DNA of 64,000 nt, from assembly GCF_000981585.1 (NCBI RefSeq), contig NZ_LN831776.1, forward strand, positions 4,757,187 through 4,821,186. Reading direction: 5' to 3'. This stretch comes from Paenibacillus riograndensis SBR5 (GTDB lineage Bacteria; Bacillota; Bacilli; Paenibacillales; Paenibacillaceae). Below, piece after piece: positions 8,414 through 17,664 of this stretch. Under the pieces are notes generated by a model. That model was not told where the DNA came from. It saw only the letters and a program-made list of their open reading frames with translations, and did no database searches. Both the position numbers and the translations under genes were made by a program. Position 1 is the stretch's first letter, and each line of letters opens with the position of its first letter.

Positions 8414-8550
8414 TATTGTTCATTCCTTTCAATAGTTGAAATAGCTGTATCTGGGCTGCATGTATTTTCCGGCACCTCTAATATATACCCCAGAATCAGG
8501 ATAGTAACGCACATCTGCTCGCATTTTTCAAAATATTCTGTTTCTCTCAT
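8413..8550 (-). CDS. Small cysteine-containing protein, 45 residues
   Basis: ATG at 8550, preceded at close spacing by AAAGGAAC. The peptide begins MRETEYFEKCEQM, has a short hydrophobic centre (VTILILGYIL), three Cys residues and an acidic tail. Not recognised. It overlaps the next small gene by one base, so the two look like a mini-operon ending at the terminator at 8232-8277. The opposite strand is also open here, but that frame lacks a ribosome site. Confidence 0.42.
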   Translation of the reverse strand: MRETEYFEKCEQMCVTILILGYILEVPENTCSPDTAISTIERNEQ

Positions 8551-8619
8551 GTTCCTTTCAGCATTCGCTTAGATTTTTTGTTCGCTTTTTTCCCCCATAT
8601 AAAGGGATATATTCACAAG

Positions 8620-8660
8620 AAAAAACGCCCCATCAACATAGTATACGTTAACAGGACGCT
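8620..8660 (-). terminator. Probable terminator of the rimM-trmD operon
   Basis: A stem of about seven pairs (AGCGTCC...GGGGCGTT) is followed by TTTTTTC on the minus strand, just past the trmD stop. Confidence 0.55.
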
Positions 8661-8688
8661 AAATATTCCATTTTATAGTAAATTTCCA

Positions 8689-9549
8689 CTACATTCTATT
8701 GCTTCCTTGTTCTTTCAGGCGTTTGAGGGCCGCTTTATCCTTTGCCGTTAGTTCAACTGTCTCCAGCAGATCCGGCCGGCGTTCCAGCGTCCGCTGCAGG
8801 GCCTGCTCCCGCCGCCACACTTCGATATTGGCATGATGTCCGCTGAGCAGTATATCCGGCACCTTCCAGCCGCGGAATTCCGCCGGACGGGTATAATGCG
8901 GATACTCCAGCAGACCTGTGCTGAACGAATCCGTCACCGCAGAGGTCTCATTCCCCAGCGCCCCAGGCTGCAGCCGGACAATCGAGTCAATTACCGTCAG
9001 CGCAGGCAGTTCGCCGCCCGTCAGGACGTAATCCCCAATAGACAGCTCATCGGTCACCAAATGCTCCCGGATCCGCTCATCATAACCTTCATAATGGCCG
9101 CAGATAAAAATCAGATGCTCTTCCTGTGCCAATTCCTCGGCAATCTGCTGATTATAGGTCCGGCCTTGAGGGCACATCAGAATGATGCGCGGCTTTCCCT
9201 GGGCGGTACTTTCCCCGTTATACTCAGCAGCTTCTCCATCATCATGTATGGTATGCACATTACCCGCTTCACCGGCCTGTTCGCCTTCCGATCTAGACAG
9301 CTCCAGATTTCCGGAAGCGGCGAGCACATGCTCCACTGCGGCAAAGATAGGGTCAGGCTTCAGCACCATCCCCCCGCCGCCGCCATAAGGCGTATCATCC
9401 ACACTATTGTGCTTATTCCCCGAGAAGTCGCGGAAATTGACCGCGTTCAGCGAGACAATGCCTTTTTCACGAGCCTTGCCAAGAATACTTGTGCTGAATA
9501 CGCCCTCACACATCTCCGGAAAAAGCGTCAGCACATCAATCCGCATCAT
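8689..9549 (-). CDS. trmD: tRNA (guanine-N1)-methyltransferase TrmD, with an acidic insertion
   Basis: 286 residues. TrmD methylates G37 of tRNAs from S-adenosylmethionine, which prevents +1 frameshifting. It has the trefoil-knot motifs [24 protein letters not shown] and [16 protein letters not shown], and the C-terminal box [19 protein letters not shown]. Typical homologs have 240-250 residues. The surplus is an insertion of roughly 38 acidic and polar residues between VEHVLAA (about residue 78) and PRIILMCP (about 119). The start overlaps the rimM stop as ATGA, so the two are translationally coupled. Confidence 0.95.
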   Translation of the reverse strand: MMRIDVLTLFPEMCEGVFSTSILGKAREKGIVSLNAVNFRDFSGNKHNSVDDTPYGGGGGMVLKPDPIFAAVEHVLAASGNLELSRSEGEQAGEAGNVHTIHDDGEAAEYNGESTAQGKPRIILMCPQGRTYNQQIAEELAQEEHLIFICGHYEGYDERIREHLVTDELSIGDYVLTGGELPALTVIDSIVRLQPGALGNETSAVTDSFSTGLLEYPHYTRPAEFRGWKVPDILLSGHHANIEVWRREQALQRTLERRPDLLETVELTAKDKAALKRLKEQGSNRM

Positions 9550-10070
9550 GGCAGCAGCCCTTCCATCAGATGCACCGTGATTTTTTTGGCCTGAATATCT
9601 ACGTCGAGAACCACATCGTTAATGACCGGAATCAGAATATCCTGGCCTTTAACCGGCTTCACCACCCATACATCATTGGCCCCGGGCTGCAAAATTTCTT
9701 TTATAGTGCCCAGCGGCCGGCTGTCATCCTCATCGGTATACACCTCGCAGCCAACGATCTGGTGAAAATAATATTCATTTTCCGGCAGCTCCACCAAGTC
9801 GTCACCGGGGACCTTCAGGAGGCTTCCTTTATATTTCTCAATCTGATTGATGTTGGTATATCCCTTTAATCTGACGATATACATCCCTTTATGCTCGCGG
9901 GAGGATTCTACCGTCACCTCGAATTTCTGGCTTCCATCGGCGGGAACCACGAGCAGCTTTTTGCCCGGTGCAAAACGGACCTCCGGAAAATCGGTAGAGG
10001 ACAATATTTTGATCTCCCCGCGGATTCCATGTGTATTGACCAGCCTGCCTACATTCAGTTCTTCCGTCAT
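9546..10070 (-). CDS. rimM: 16S rRNA processing protein RimM
   Basis: 174 residues. RimM binds the S19-containing 30S head and assists late 30S maturation. The N-terminus [17 protein letters not shown] is the family signature. The C-terminal PRC-barrel half is seen in [16 protein letters not shown] and [11 protein letters not shown], and it ends in [15 protein letters not shown]. It is followed directly by trmD. A terminator separates it from khpA, so it may have its own promoter near 10100. Confidence 0.95.
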   Translation of the reverse strand: MTEELNVGRLVNTHGIRGEIKILSSTDFPEVRFAPGKKLLVVPADGSQKFEVTVESSREHKGMYIVRLKGYTNINQIEKYKGSLLKVPGDDLVELPENEYYFHQIVGCEVYTDEDDSRPLGTIKEILQPGANDVWVVKPVKGQDILIPVINDVVLDVDIQAKKITVHLMEGLLP

Positions 10071-10132
10071 CTGATCCTCTCCTTCGTCTGTTCCTGTACA
10101 GCGTAAACTTAGTTCCTTCCTATATATTTCAA

Positions 10133-10166
10133 CAAAAAGGAGCCGGGATATACTATCCCTAGCCCC
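10133..10166 (-). terminator. Terminator between khpA and rimM
   Basis: A stem of about 12 pairs (GGGGCTAGGGATA / TATCCCGGCTCC) is followed by TTTTTGTT on the minus strand, downstream of khpA. It splits the rpsP-khpA and rimM-trmD units; B. subtilis instead has ylqD in this gap. Confidence 0.75.
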
Positions 10167-10182
10167 TCTTTGAACGCATTCT

Positions 10183-10413
10183 TTAAGATAAGATATCCAC
10201 GGTAACGCGTTTATCGCTCTTGACTGCTGCAGATGTGACCACAGTACGAAGCGCTTTGGCGATCCTGCCCTGTTTGCCTATGACCTTGCCGACATCATCT
10301 GGATGTACCGACAGCTCATATACAATCAGGTGATCCTTCTCCACGGTCCGTACAGCCACATCCTCTGGATGATCCACTAAAGCCTTAGCAATAACTCCAA
10401 CTAATTCTTCCAT
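10183..10413 (-). CDS. khpA: KH-domain RNA-binding protein KhpA (YlqC)
   Basis: 76 residues from the ATG at 10413 (MEELVGVIAKALVDHPEDV), preceded by GAGGG. The single KH domain carries the GxxG loop as VIGKQGRIAK. KhpA, usually paired with KhpB/Jag, binds RNA and affects division and cell length in Gram-positives. It lies 22 bases after rpsP, the standard Firmicute order. Confidence 0.93.
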   Translation of the reverse strand: MEELVGVIAKALVDHPEDVAVRTVEKDHLIVYELSVHPDDVGKVIGKQGRIAKALRTVVTSAAVKSDKRVTVDILS

Positions 10414-10435
10414 AGAGGACCCTCGCAATCAGTCA

Positions 10436-10708
10436 TTATTTCTGTTGCTTCAGCTCATGGAACTTCTTCATCACGCCTGCTTTGGAAAGCAGATTGCGGA
10501 CGGTGTCAGATGCCTGCGCACCTGTTTGAAGCCATTTCAGCGCTTTTTCCTCATCGATCTTAACTACTGCCGGTACTTCAATCGGATTATAATAACCGAT
10601 TTCCTCGATAAAACGGCCGTCACGAGGGGACCGGGAATCGGAAACCACTACACGATAGAAAGGCGCTTTATGTGCACCCATTCTTTTCAGACGAATACGT
10701 ACTGCCAC
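10436..10708 (-). CDS. rpsP: 30S ribosomal protein S16
   Basis: 90 residues from the GTG at 10708, which lies just behind AAGGAGGTG; the longer frame upstream of it is intergenic. The start [20 protein letters not shown] is the S16 signature, and [19 protein letters not shown] follows. S16 is needed for assembly of the 30S body. Confidence 0.97.
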   Translation of the reverse strand: MAVRIRLKRMGAHKAPFYRVVVSDSRSPRDGRFIEEIGYYNPIEVPAVVKIDEEKALKWLQTGAQASDTVRNLLSKAGVMKKFHELKQQK

Positions 10709-10735
10709 GAAATTCACCTCCTTAAAATAGTTTCG

Positions 10736-11040
10736 ATCCCTCCCAAACCCTCCCTTAGCCAAGGGAGGGCCCCAAGGGCTCCGCCCTCTGGACACCCGGT
10801 TAAGTGCAAGTTGCGTGGGCGTTCAGGCTGGTTGGATCTGGGTAGGTTGGGGGTAGGAACGCTTGCCGTCCCTTCGGGACACGCTTAACTGCGGCGGTAC
10901 CTGGAAACGGGGGAAAGATTTAAAGATTAAGAGCAAAAGACTAAGATCAAAAGATTTAAGATCAAAAACGTCTTGATCCTCTGATGTTGTACTATGTCTG
11001 ATCTTTGAAAAGATTAAGATCAAACCCTTTTGATCATCTG
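10736..11040. repeat. GC-rich palindromic block and tandem GATC-rich repeats between ffh and rpsP
   Basis: No gene lies in this 336-base gap. Its rpsP side holds a GC-rich palindromic block (CTCCCTTAGCCAAGGGAG, GGGCTCCGCCC, CTTGCCGTCCCTTCGGGAC). Its ffh side holds at least four imperfect copies of a 15-17 base unit readable on the minus strand as TTTGATCTTAATCTTTT. The ffh transcript would have to cross this structured spacer to reach rpsP, so it may work as an attenuator or processing site; that is inference. Confidence 0.55.
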
Positions 11041-11044
11041 CTGA

Positions 11045-12430
11045 TCAGCGGAAAGGGAACTTCATGCCTTTGCCGCCAAGGCCCTTGAGCTGCTTCATGG
11101 CGTTTTTCTTGCCGCCTTTGCCTCCGCCGCCCATCATGCCGGAGAACTGCTTCATCATCTTGCGCATTTCATCGAACTGTTTGATGAGGCGGTTGACCTC
11201 CGCCACGTTGGTACCGCTGCCGGCGGCGATGCGCTTACGGCGGTTGTGGTTGATGATCTCAGGCTGGGCTTTCTCGGCCTTGGTCATAGAATGAACAATG
11301 GCTTCGACGCGGCCCATTTGCTTATCATCGACTTTGAGATCCTTCATGCCCTTGGCTTTGTTCATGCCCGGCAGCATGTCGAGGATCTGGTCGATCGGGC
11401 CAAGCTTCTTGACCTGATCCATCTGCTCCAGGAAATCATCGAACGTAAATTCCGCATTGCGCATCTTACGTTCCATTTCCTTCGCTTTTTCAGTATCGAT
11501 ATTGGCCTGGGCCTTCTCGATCAGCGACAGCATGTCGCCCATTCCGAGAATCCGCGATGCCATCCGCTCCGGATGGAACGGCTCCAGCGCATCAATCTTC
11601 TCGCCCAATGCAGCGAATTTGATCGGGCAGCCGGTGACGGCCTTGACAGACAACGCAGCACCGCCGCGGGTGTCACCATCAAGCTTCGTCAGCACTACGC
11701 CCGTAAGCTCCAGCTGTTTGTTGAAGCTGTCCGCAACGTTGACGGCATCCTGACCGGTCATGGCATCAACGACCAGCAGCACTTCATCAGGATTAGTAAC
11801 GGTGTGAATCTGCTTCAGCTCTTCCATCAGCTCTTCATCAATATGCAGGCGGCCTGCGGTATCGATAATTACATAGTCCAGGTTGTTGTCCTTCGCATGC
11901 TGAACAGCCTGTCTGGCGATTTCCACCGGGCTGGTCTGATCACCCAGCGTAAATACAGGAACCTTGATTTGTTCTCCCAGTATCTGCAACTGTTTAATCG
12001 CAGCCGGGCGGTAAATATCCCCCGCTACGAGCAGCGGGCGGTGGTTGCCCTTCTGCAGCAGCTTAGCCAGTTTGCCTGAAGTAGTGGTCTTCCCTGCCCC
12101 TTGCAGACCAGCCATCATAATTACAGTTGGCGGTTTGTTTGACTTGGCCAGCTTCGCCTGGCTTCCGCCCATCAGCTCAGTCAATTCCTTGTTAACGATA
12201 TCAATGATCACCATGCCGGGTGTAAAGCTGTCCATTACTTCCTTGCCAATGGACTTCTCCTTCACCTTGGACACGAATTCCTTGACTACCTTGAAGTTAA
12301 CATCGGCTTCCAGAAGCGCCAGCCGCACTTCACGCATGGCTTCGTTCACGTCATCTTCGGATACTTTACCTTTGCCGCGCAGCTTGCTGAACACATTCTG
12401 CAATCTTCCGGTTAAACCTTCAAACGCCAT
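11045..12430 (-). CDS. ffh: Signal recognition particle protein Ffh
   Basis: 461 residues. The SRP GTPase binds signal sequences and 4.5S/scRNA and docks with FtsY at the membrane. The N domain is followed by the GTPase motifs GLQGAGKTTTSGKLA (G1), DTAGRLH (G3), TKLDGD (G4) and the closing GMGDML. The methionine-rich M domain runs from about residue 325, with PGMNKAKGMKDLKVDD, and ends in a Gly/Lys/Met tail. It lies 21 bases after ylxM. Confidence 0.97.
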   Translation of the reverse strand: MAFEGLTGRLQNVFSKLRGKGKVSEDDVNEAMREVRLALLEADVNFKVVKEFVSKVKEKSIGKEVMDSFTPGMVIIDIVNKELTELMGGSQAKLAKSNKPPTVIMMAGLQGAGKTTTSGKLAKLLQKGNHRPLLVAGDIYRPAAIKQLQILGEQIKVPVFTLGDQTSPVEIARQAVQHAKDNNLDYVIIDTAGRLHIDEELMEELKQIHTVTNPDEVLLVVDAMTGQDAVNVADSFNKQLELTGVVLTKLDGDTRGGAALSVKAVTGCPIKFAALGEKIDALEPFHPERMASRILGMGDMLSLIEKAQANIDTEKAKEMERKMRNAEFTFDDFLEQMDQVKKLGPIDQILDMLPGMNKAKGMKDLKVDDKQMGRVEAIVHSMTKAEKAQPEIINHNRRKRIAAGSGTNVAEVNRLIKQFDEMRKMMKQFSGMMGGGGKGGKKNAMKQLKGLGGKGMKFPFR

Positions 12431-12451
12431 ATGCAGCTTCCTCCCTTCATG

Positions 12452-12808
12452 CTACTCTAACCTCTGCAAACGATCCACGAGCTCCGTGAACCGCAGTGTA
12501 TATTGCTCAGGCAGCATCCCATTCTCCGGCAGTCTGCGCAGTTCTTCTAAGTATTTGCTGCGGCTCTCATGCTTCTCGAGCAAGCCCAGCTTCTCTTCAT
12601 AATTCTCCAGCACCTGTTCGGCACGCTTGATGTGCTCATACACGGCCTGGCGGCTGATCTCAAATTCAGCGGCGATTTCTCCCAGGGAGAAGTCATCGTG
12701 AAAATAATATTTAAGAAACGTTTGCTGCTTATCCGTAAGCAGCCGTTCATAAAAAGCAAATAACAAGTTGATCCGGTTGGTCTTCTCGAGCCTATTCTCC
12801 TGACTCAT
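12452..12808 (-). CDS. ylxM: YlxM family DNA-binding protein, SRP-associated
   Basis: 118 residues from the ATG at 12808 (MSQENRLEKTNRINLL), with AAGGGAG eight bases before; the longer frame starts inside the ribosome site. A helix-turn-helix is seen in FSLGEIAAEFEISRQAVYEHIKRAEQ. YlxM homologs are encoded before ffh and modulate the SRP pathway. No transcriptional targets are established for it. Confidence 0.92.
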   Translation of the reverse strand: MSQENRLEKTNRINLLFAFYERLLTDKQQTFLKYYFHDDFSLGEIAAEFEISRQAVYEHIKRAEQVLENYEEKLGLLEKHESRSKYLEELRRLPENGMLPEQYTLRFTELVDRLQRLE

Positions 12809-13012
12809 CAAGGGCACTCCCTTCGTCAAGGAAAAACACTTTACAGCTTCACAACGTCCCTTATGATACCTAAAACAAAGAAAGATGTCAAGCCTTTTTG
12901 CTTGTCATCTTTTTCTTTGTCAAACAGCAGCAGTTTTAACGTTCAATTTGAGACTATATAGAATGAACTTGTGATTTTTCTACTTCGGGATTGGTCGTGA
13001 CTACAGAGAATG

Positions 13013-13118
13013 TTTGGACTTCCGGCCGCTGTTGTCTGCAGATTTCTTCAATTGATACCGCTGTTCGCGGTGGAAATCCGCAGACAAAGGCGGACGCATT
13101 CGCTCCTACAGTTCCAAA
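13013..13118. repeat. Dispersed hairpin element, family 2, copy 1
   Basis: This 106-base element lies in the 350-base gap upstream of ylxM. Its ends match as TTTGGA/TCCAAA. Inside, TTGTCTGC-AGATTTC pairs with GAAATCC-GCAGACAA with one mismatch. At the centre ACCGC-TGTTC-GCGGT is a hairpin. A second copy at 40193-40290 keeps the ends, the TTGTC/GACAA and ATTTC/GAAAT pairings and the central hairpin, while the intervening bases differ. No gene is visible in this gap. Confidence 0.75.
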
Positions 13119-13181
13119 CTTCTCTTCCGCCACCTTTTCCCTGTTTGTATATTTTCAAGTTCAATCTATAAAAGCGCTATT

Positions 13182-13829
13182 TCAGTGAATAGGCAGCACG
13201 TATAGGAGAACTACAAAAAAGTGAGCGACCGTCCCTCCGAGCACAAACAAATGCCAGATCGCATGATGATACGGAAATCCCCGCCACACATAAAAAACCG
13301 TTCCCAGTGTATACAGCAGACCGCCAGCCAGCAGCAGCGTCATGCCTCCATCCGCCAGCACCGCTGACAGCGGGTTCCAGGCTATCACAATCATCCAGCC
13401 CATAGCGATGTAGAAAATGGTGGACATGAACAGGAACCTTTTTACGAAAAAGGCTTTGAAGAACACCCCGAACACCGCGACGCCCCAGGCAACGCCGAAC
13501 AGGGTCCAGCCGAGTGTCCCCCGGATGGCCACCAGCATAAAGGGTGTGTAAGTACCGGCTATGAACAAGTAGATGGAGGAATGGTCCAGAAATTCAAAAA
13601 AGTCCTTTGCTTTTCCTTCCTTTAGACTATGCACCATCGTTGAATTAATATACAGCAGCAGCATCGTGGCACCGTAAATGGAGAAGCTGACTACATGCCA
13701 GGCTGTACCGTTCTGTGCAGCGAAGACGACCAGCAGCACCAGCGCAGCTATGCTTAAGAGAACTCCAATCCCATGTGTTACTGCATTTGCAACCTCTTCC
13801 TTGCGGCTGTATGTGTGTGTATTAGCCAT
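13182..13829 (-). CDS. Hemolysin III / PAQR family membrane protein
   Basis: 215 residues from the ATG at 13829 (MANTHTYSRKEEVANAV), behind GGAAGG. Seven membrane helices are visible. PAQR signatures include NAVTHGIGVLLS near the N-terminus, FLDHSSIYLFIAGTYTPF in the middle and HAIWHLFVLGGTVAHFF near the end, which holds the conserved metal-binding His residues. Physiological role in bacteria is poorly defined; the hemolysin name is historical. It stands alone, with no obvious operon partner. Confidence 0.9.
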   Translation of the reverse strand: MANTHTYSRKEEVANAVTHGIGVLLSIAALVLLVVFAAQNGTAWHVVSFSIYGATMLLLYINSTMVHSLKEGKAKDFFEFLDHSSIYLFIAGTYTPFMLVAIRGTLGWTLFGVAWGVAVFGVFFKAFFVKRFLFMSTIFYIAMGWMIVIAWNPLSAVLADGGMTLLLAGGLLYTLGTVFYVWRGFPYHHAIWHLFVLGGTVAHFFVVLLYVLPIH

Positions 13830-13921
13830 CCCACTAATCCTTCCATTGTACACTTTCCTTCTATTATATTCCCTTTGGCGGATACCTTCCACCTTGCTGC
13901 GGATAGTATGTCCTTAACCGG

Positions 13922-15439
13922 CTACAGTTGATAAAGCTCTGTATATTTGGCTTCCAGGTAATCGGCCAGATAATCGGGATTCAGCGGCTCCCCGGTCACC
14001 TGCTCAATAATTTGCGACGGGGTCAGGCTTTGGCCATAACGGTAGATTTTCTCCGTGAGCCAGTCCTTGATCGGCAGCAGATTCCCGGCGGCAATCAGAT
14101 CCTCGAATTCCGGCAGCTCTTGGCGCAGCGTATTCAAAATTTGTGCGGCATACATATTCCCCAGCGAATAAGAGGCAAAATAACCGAAATCCCCGCCAGA
14201 CCAGTGAACATCCTGCAGCACGCCCAGCGCATTGCTTGGAGGTGTAATCCCAAGGCACTCCTGATACTTCGCATTCCATACGCCCGGCAGATCTTTCACC
14301 TCCAGCCCTTCATTAAAAATCAGCTTCTCAATCTCATAACGGATAATGATATGCAGATTATAGGTCAGCTCGTCGGCTTCAATGCGGATGAAGGAATTTG
14401 CCACACTGTTGATCGCACGGTAAAAGTCCTCCACCCCCACACCGGCAAGCTGCTCGGGAAAATGCTGCTGCAGATCGCCGTAGTAGCGGTGCCAGAAGGC
14501 GCGGCTGCGGCCGATCATATTTTCCCATAGTCTGGACTGGGATTCATGGATGCCCATAGAAGCGCCCTGGGCCAGCGGTGTGCCGACAAGCTCCTTGCTG
14601 ATGTTCTGTTCATAAAGTGCATGCCCGCCTTCATGCAGCGAGCTGAATACAGCACTTGTGACATTGTCCGGCAAGTAGTTCGTCGTGATGCGGACATCCC
14701 CCGGATTGAGTCCGGTAGCGAACGGATGGACACTCTCGTCCAGACGTCCGGCTTCAAAATCAAAGCCCATCTGCCCAAGAATGAACAAACCGAACTTCTC
14801 CTGCTGCTCCTTTGGAAAGACCTGGGCAAGAAACTCCTTATCGGGCTTGTTCGGCGAAGCCGAGATAGCCTCCACAAGCGGAACGAGGCGGCTGCGCAGA
14901 CGGCCGAAGATGTCGTCCAGCTTTTCTACCGTCAGATCAGGCTCGTACATATCAAGCAAGGTGTCATAACGGGAGTCTTTTACCCCCCAATGATCGATGA
15001 ACTCCTGTGTAAAGGCTACGATTTTGCTCAAATAAGGCGCAAAGGAATTAAAATCACCGCTTTCCTTGGCTTCCTCCCAAATGGTCTGCGCATGGGCGGT
15101 GAGTACGGAATACTCCTCGTAGCTTTTGGCAGGAATGCTCTGGCTGCGCTCATACTCCTTGCGGCAATCCTTGACGATTTTATTCTGGACGTCGCTTAAC
15201 TGATTCATGACCTCCGGGCGGCTGAAAAATTGTGTGAACTCGCCCATTTCAGTTGAAGTATGCAGCCTGAAGATTTCCCCGCTGAGGAGCCCGATAGTAT
15301 TGGAACGGGTCTCTACACCTTTGCGCGGCGCACCTGTCCGCAAATCCCAATGCAGCAGGCCAATTGCCTCTGTGTATCCGCTAAGTTTGGATAATAGCCC
15401 GCTGAATTTCTCCCACTCTTCCTTGACCAGTTGTTCCAT
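13922..15439 (-). CDS. M32 family metallocarboxypeptidase
   Basis: 505 residues, normal for the family. It releases C-terminal residues from peptides in the cytoplasm using a metal bound by HEXXH. The motif is SSLHEGGHALYEQ near residue 266-270, with the downstream Glu ligand in MGIHESQSRLWENMIGRS and the family box IRIEADELTYNLHIIIRYEIE. It is followed by a short gap to the convergent edge of the PAQR gene. Confidence 0.93.
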   Translation of the reverse strand: MEQLVKEEWEKFSGLLSKLSGYTEAIGLLHWDLRTGAPRKGVETRSNTIGLLSGEIFRLHTSTEMGEFTQFFSRPEVMNQLSDVQNKIVKDCRKEYERSQSIPAKSYEEYSVLTAHAQTIWEEAKESGDFNSFAPYLSKIVAFTQEFIDHWGVKDSRYDTLLDMYEPDLTVEKLDDIFGRLRSRLVPLVEAISASPNKPDKEFLAQVFPKEQQEKFGLFILGQMGFDFEAGRLDESVHPFATGLNPGDVRITTNYLPDNVTSAVFSSLHEGGHALYEQNISKELVGTPLAQGASMGIHESQSRLWENMIGRSRAFWHRYYGDLQQHFPEQLAGVGVEDFYRAINSVANSFIRIEADELTYNLHIIIRYEIEKLIFNEGLEVKDLPGVWNAKYQECLGITPPSNALGVLQDVHWSGGDFGYFASYSLGNMYAAQILNTLRQELPEFEDLIAAGNLLPIKDWLTEKIYRYGQSLTPSQIIEQVTGEPLNPDYLADYLEAKYTELYQL

Positions 15440-15585
15440 GGCCCAACACCCGCTTTCTCTATTTTTACCAGCTCCTCTTGATGATACTTTTTTAAATCCG
15501 CATAATCAACAGCGCCTATAGAAAATAGCTGCCACACTATCTCAGAGCCGCGCTACTACTGCTTGAGCCAGTCTTTCACCCAACA

Positions 15586-15612
15586 TAAAAAGCCCCGCCG
15601 GCTTGGCGAGAC
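15586..15612 (-). terminator. Terminator of the stalk-domain gene
   Basis: CTCGCC-AAGC-CGGCGGGG followed by CTTTTTATG lies about 20 bases past the stop of the gene at 15631. Confidence 0.65.
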
Positions 15613-15630
15613 TCAGAATGGTAAGATCTA

Positions 15631-16356
15631 TTATTTTGTTTTAAACCATACACCGCCAGTTCCGTCATAATTTCGGGAAAAGGCAATGAGCGGAGAGGCG
15701 TCGTCCGTTTTCACTTTGTAACCGACCCATCCTTCATGAGAAGAACCGGCATATACTTTAGTGCTTATTGATGGTTCTGGCGATAGAACGATATCAGCAC
15801 CGTATTCCGTCCCTGATGTCGATATGAGCTTATAATCAAACTGGTTTAAGTCTGCTGTCGCTCCAGCCTTATCCACCTTTAGAATACTCACTTTGATTTT
15901 AGCAAATAAGTATTCGTATCCAGCGTCCGGTTCACTTGCAAAATCATTATATTGTTCTTTTGCAGCTTCCCAAGCTTCTGCCCCCCTAAGAACTTGTGTG
16001 ACAGCTACAGTTCCGGAATAACCACCGTTTTTGTAGTTGAAATTAACAGTTTTCCCTATGTCGGTAGGATTAGAACGACTAGAGGACGAGGTACTATTAG
16101 CAGTTGAAGCTGAAGGGCTACCTATGGTGACCTTTTTGTCCTTGATGGTAACTGTTGTTCCAGTGGCTTTTGCCAATGCCTGTATCGGAGCGTATATGGC
16201 ACCATTGATTACAGCACCGTCAGCAATTTTAACTCCACTTTTTTCAATCATGACCACGCTCTGAACTTTTTGTCCCACCAGCCCTGATGCCGCAAAAGCA
16301 GAAATCCCACCGAACAAAACCGCACCAGAAACGAATCCTATTACAAATTTTTTCAC
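15631..16356 (-). CDS. Secreted protein with copper-amine-oxidase-like stalk domain and Telokin-like domain
   Basis: 241 residues from a GTG behind GGGGG. The N-terminal signal peptide (KKFVIGFVSGAVLFGGISAFAA) is followed by a short stalk-domain module (VINGAIYAPIQALAKATGTTV, VTIKDKKVTIG), a serine-rich linker (about 78-93), and a C-terminal beta domain (GYEYLFAKIKVSILK, GWVGYKVKTDD) of the DUF4352/Telokin type. Stalk-domain proteins are abundant in Paenibacillus and lie in the cell wall. Specific function is unknown. Confidence 0.78.
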   Translation of the reverse strand: MKKFVIGFVSGAVLFGGISAFAASGLVGQKVQSVVMIEKSGVKIADGAVINGAIYAPIQALAKATGTTVTIKDKKVTIGSPSASTANSTSSSSRSNPTDIGKTVNFNYKNGGYSGTVAVTQVLRGAEAWEAAKEQYNDFASEPDAGYEYLFAKIKVSILKVDKAGATADLNQFDYKLISTSGTEYGADIVLSPEPSISTKVYAGSSHEGWVGYKVKTDDASPLIAFSRNYDGTGGVWFKTK

Positions 16357-16857
16357 TTTGCATCCCCCATATGGTAGTTTTATCCTATCCTACCATTGAA
16401 CTAGTCTCTCCGTAAACGAGAAATTAGACATTTCTGAAATCCTGCGATTGAGAGTCCAGAGCCGCAGGCTGCTGGTAAAGTGTGGCAGCTTTCGTATCAA
16501 GGTGAGCAAGGTACATTTGTTTTTTTTCACAAGCAGATTCGTTGGTAATCGCAGGTTATTGACTCCTGTTAATTATTATCCTTATAATCAACTACAGAAG
16601 AATATATCTTCAATTTGAAATACTGGGGCGCTAATGTGTCCCGGCAGGCTGCCGGAACGCTGTGCAGTGTGTCCACCGGCAACACGTAAACCTCTTTTTT
16701 CGTGACTGGATGTGCGAAATGAATCTTAAGGGAGTATATTAAGAATTAGCAATTATGGGGCAGGATGCTCACAAAACTAAGCGTATGCTATTGAGGCGGG
16801 GTTCGCGAAGTGAGTCTGGGAATCTATGCTATCAAAACTTTTAGGAGGCAGCAGGTC
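16357..16857. other. Intergenic region without a visible gene
   Basis: 500 bases between divergent genes. I see no open frame with a ribosome site, no strong hairpin and no repeat. It presumably holds the promoters of the stalk-domain gene and the carbonic anhydrase gene. Confidence 0.6.
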
Positions 16858-17424
16858 ATGAGTCAAATCACAGATATTTTGGAGTTTAACAAGAAATTCG
16901 TCGAACAAAAAGAATACGAAGCTTATTTGACCAGCCGCTTTCCCGACAAAAAGATGCTGATCATCACTTGCATGGACACACGGCTCGTGGAGCTTTTGCC
17001 CAAGGCTATGAATTTCAAGAACGGAGACGTCAAAATCATTAAAAATGCCGGTGCGGTTATTTCTCAGCCCTTCGGGAGCGTTATGCGCAGCGTGATGGTT
17101 GCTTTGTACGAGCTGGATGCGGATGAGGTCATTGTCGTCGGACACTATGAATGCGGGATGGCCTCGCTGAACGCTGACAGAATGATCAATTCCATTAAAG
17201 AACGCGGGGTTTCCGATGAGGTCCTCTCTACTTTGGAGAATTCGGGCATTAAACTGACCAAGTGGCTGCGCGGGTTTGACAATGTGGAAGAAGGGGTAAT
17301 TCAGACTGTGGAGCTGATTAAGCGCCATCCTTTACTCCCCCCAAACGTACCTATTCACGGCATGATCATCGATCCGGCCACCGGAGCGCTTGAGCTGGTG
17401 TCTGACGGGTATGCGGAGAACTAG
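16858..17424 (+). CDS. Beta-class carbonic anhydrase
   Basis: 188 residues from the ATG at 16858, nine bases behind AGGAGG; the longer frame has no ribosome site. It interconverts CO2 and bicarbonate using zinc. The first zinc Cys and its Asp-Arg pair lie in IITCMDTR (about residues 38-45), and the His and second Cys in VVGHYECGM (about 96-104). It belongs to the short YbcF/YvdA-like type of Bacillales. It is monocistronic, ending at a strong terminator. Confidence 0.93.
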   Translation: MSQITDILEFNKKFVEQKEYEAYLTSRFPDKKMLIITCMDTRLVELLPKAMNFKNGDVKIIKNAGAVISQPFGSVMRSVMVALYELDADEVIVVGHYECGMASLNADRMINSIKERGVSDEVLSTLENSGIKLTKWLRGFDNVEEGVIQTVELIKRHPLLPPNVPIHGMIIDPATGALELVSDGYAEN

Positions 17425-17448
17425 GCAACTCTCTAAAACACTGCTGTG

Positions 17449-17478
17449 GCGCGGATCTTAGGATCCGCGCATTTTTTT
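17449..17478 (+). terminator. Intrinsic terminator of the carbonic anhydrase gene
   Basis: GCGCGGATC-TTAG-GATCCGCGC is followed by ATTTTTTTT. Confidence 0.9.
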
Positions 17479-17664
17479 TGGGTTCAGTACCTTCCAGTTT
17501 CTGCAAATCAGCAATTGTGATATTTAAAATTGAAACCTTCTCTCATGCGCTGCGTATTACCGGGCAGATACACCAAACCAAGCGCATGCTTCCGAAGCAA
17601 GCTTATACGATACCGATTCTGGAAGCAGATGCTAACAAAACTTATGGGAGGGTACTTGTACTCA

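Noticed and set aside
8363..8572. 69-codon open frame on the plus strand
   Set aside because: No ribosome site; the opposite strand has two better supported small frames.
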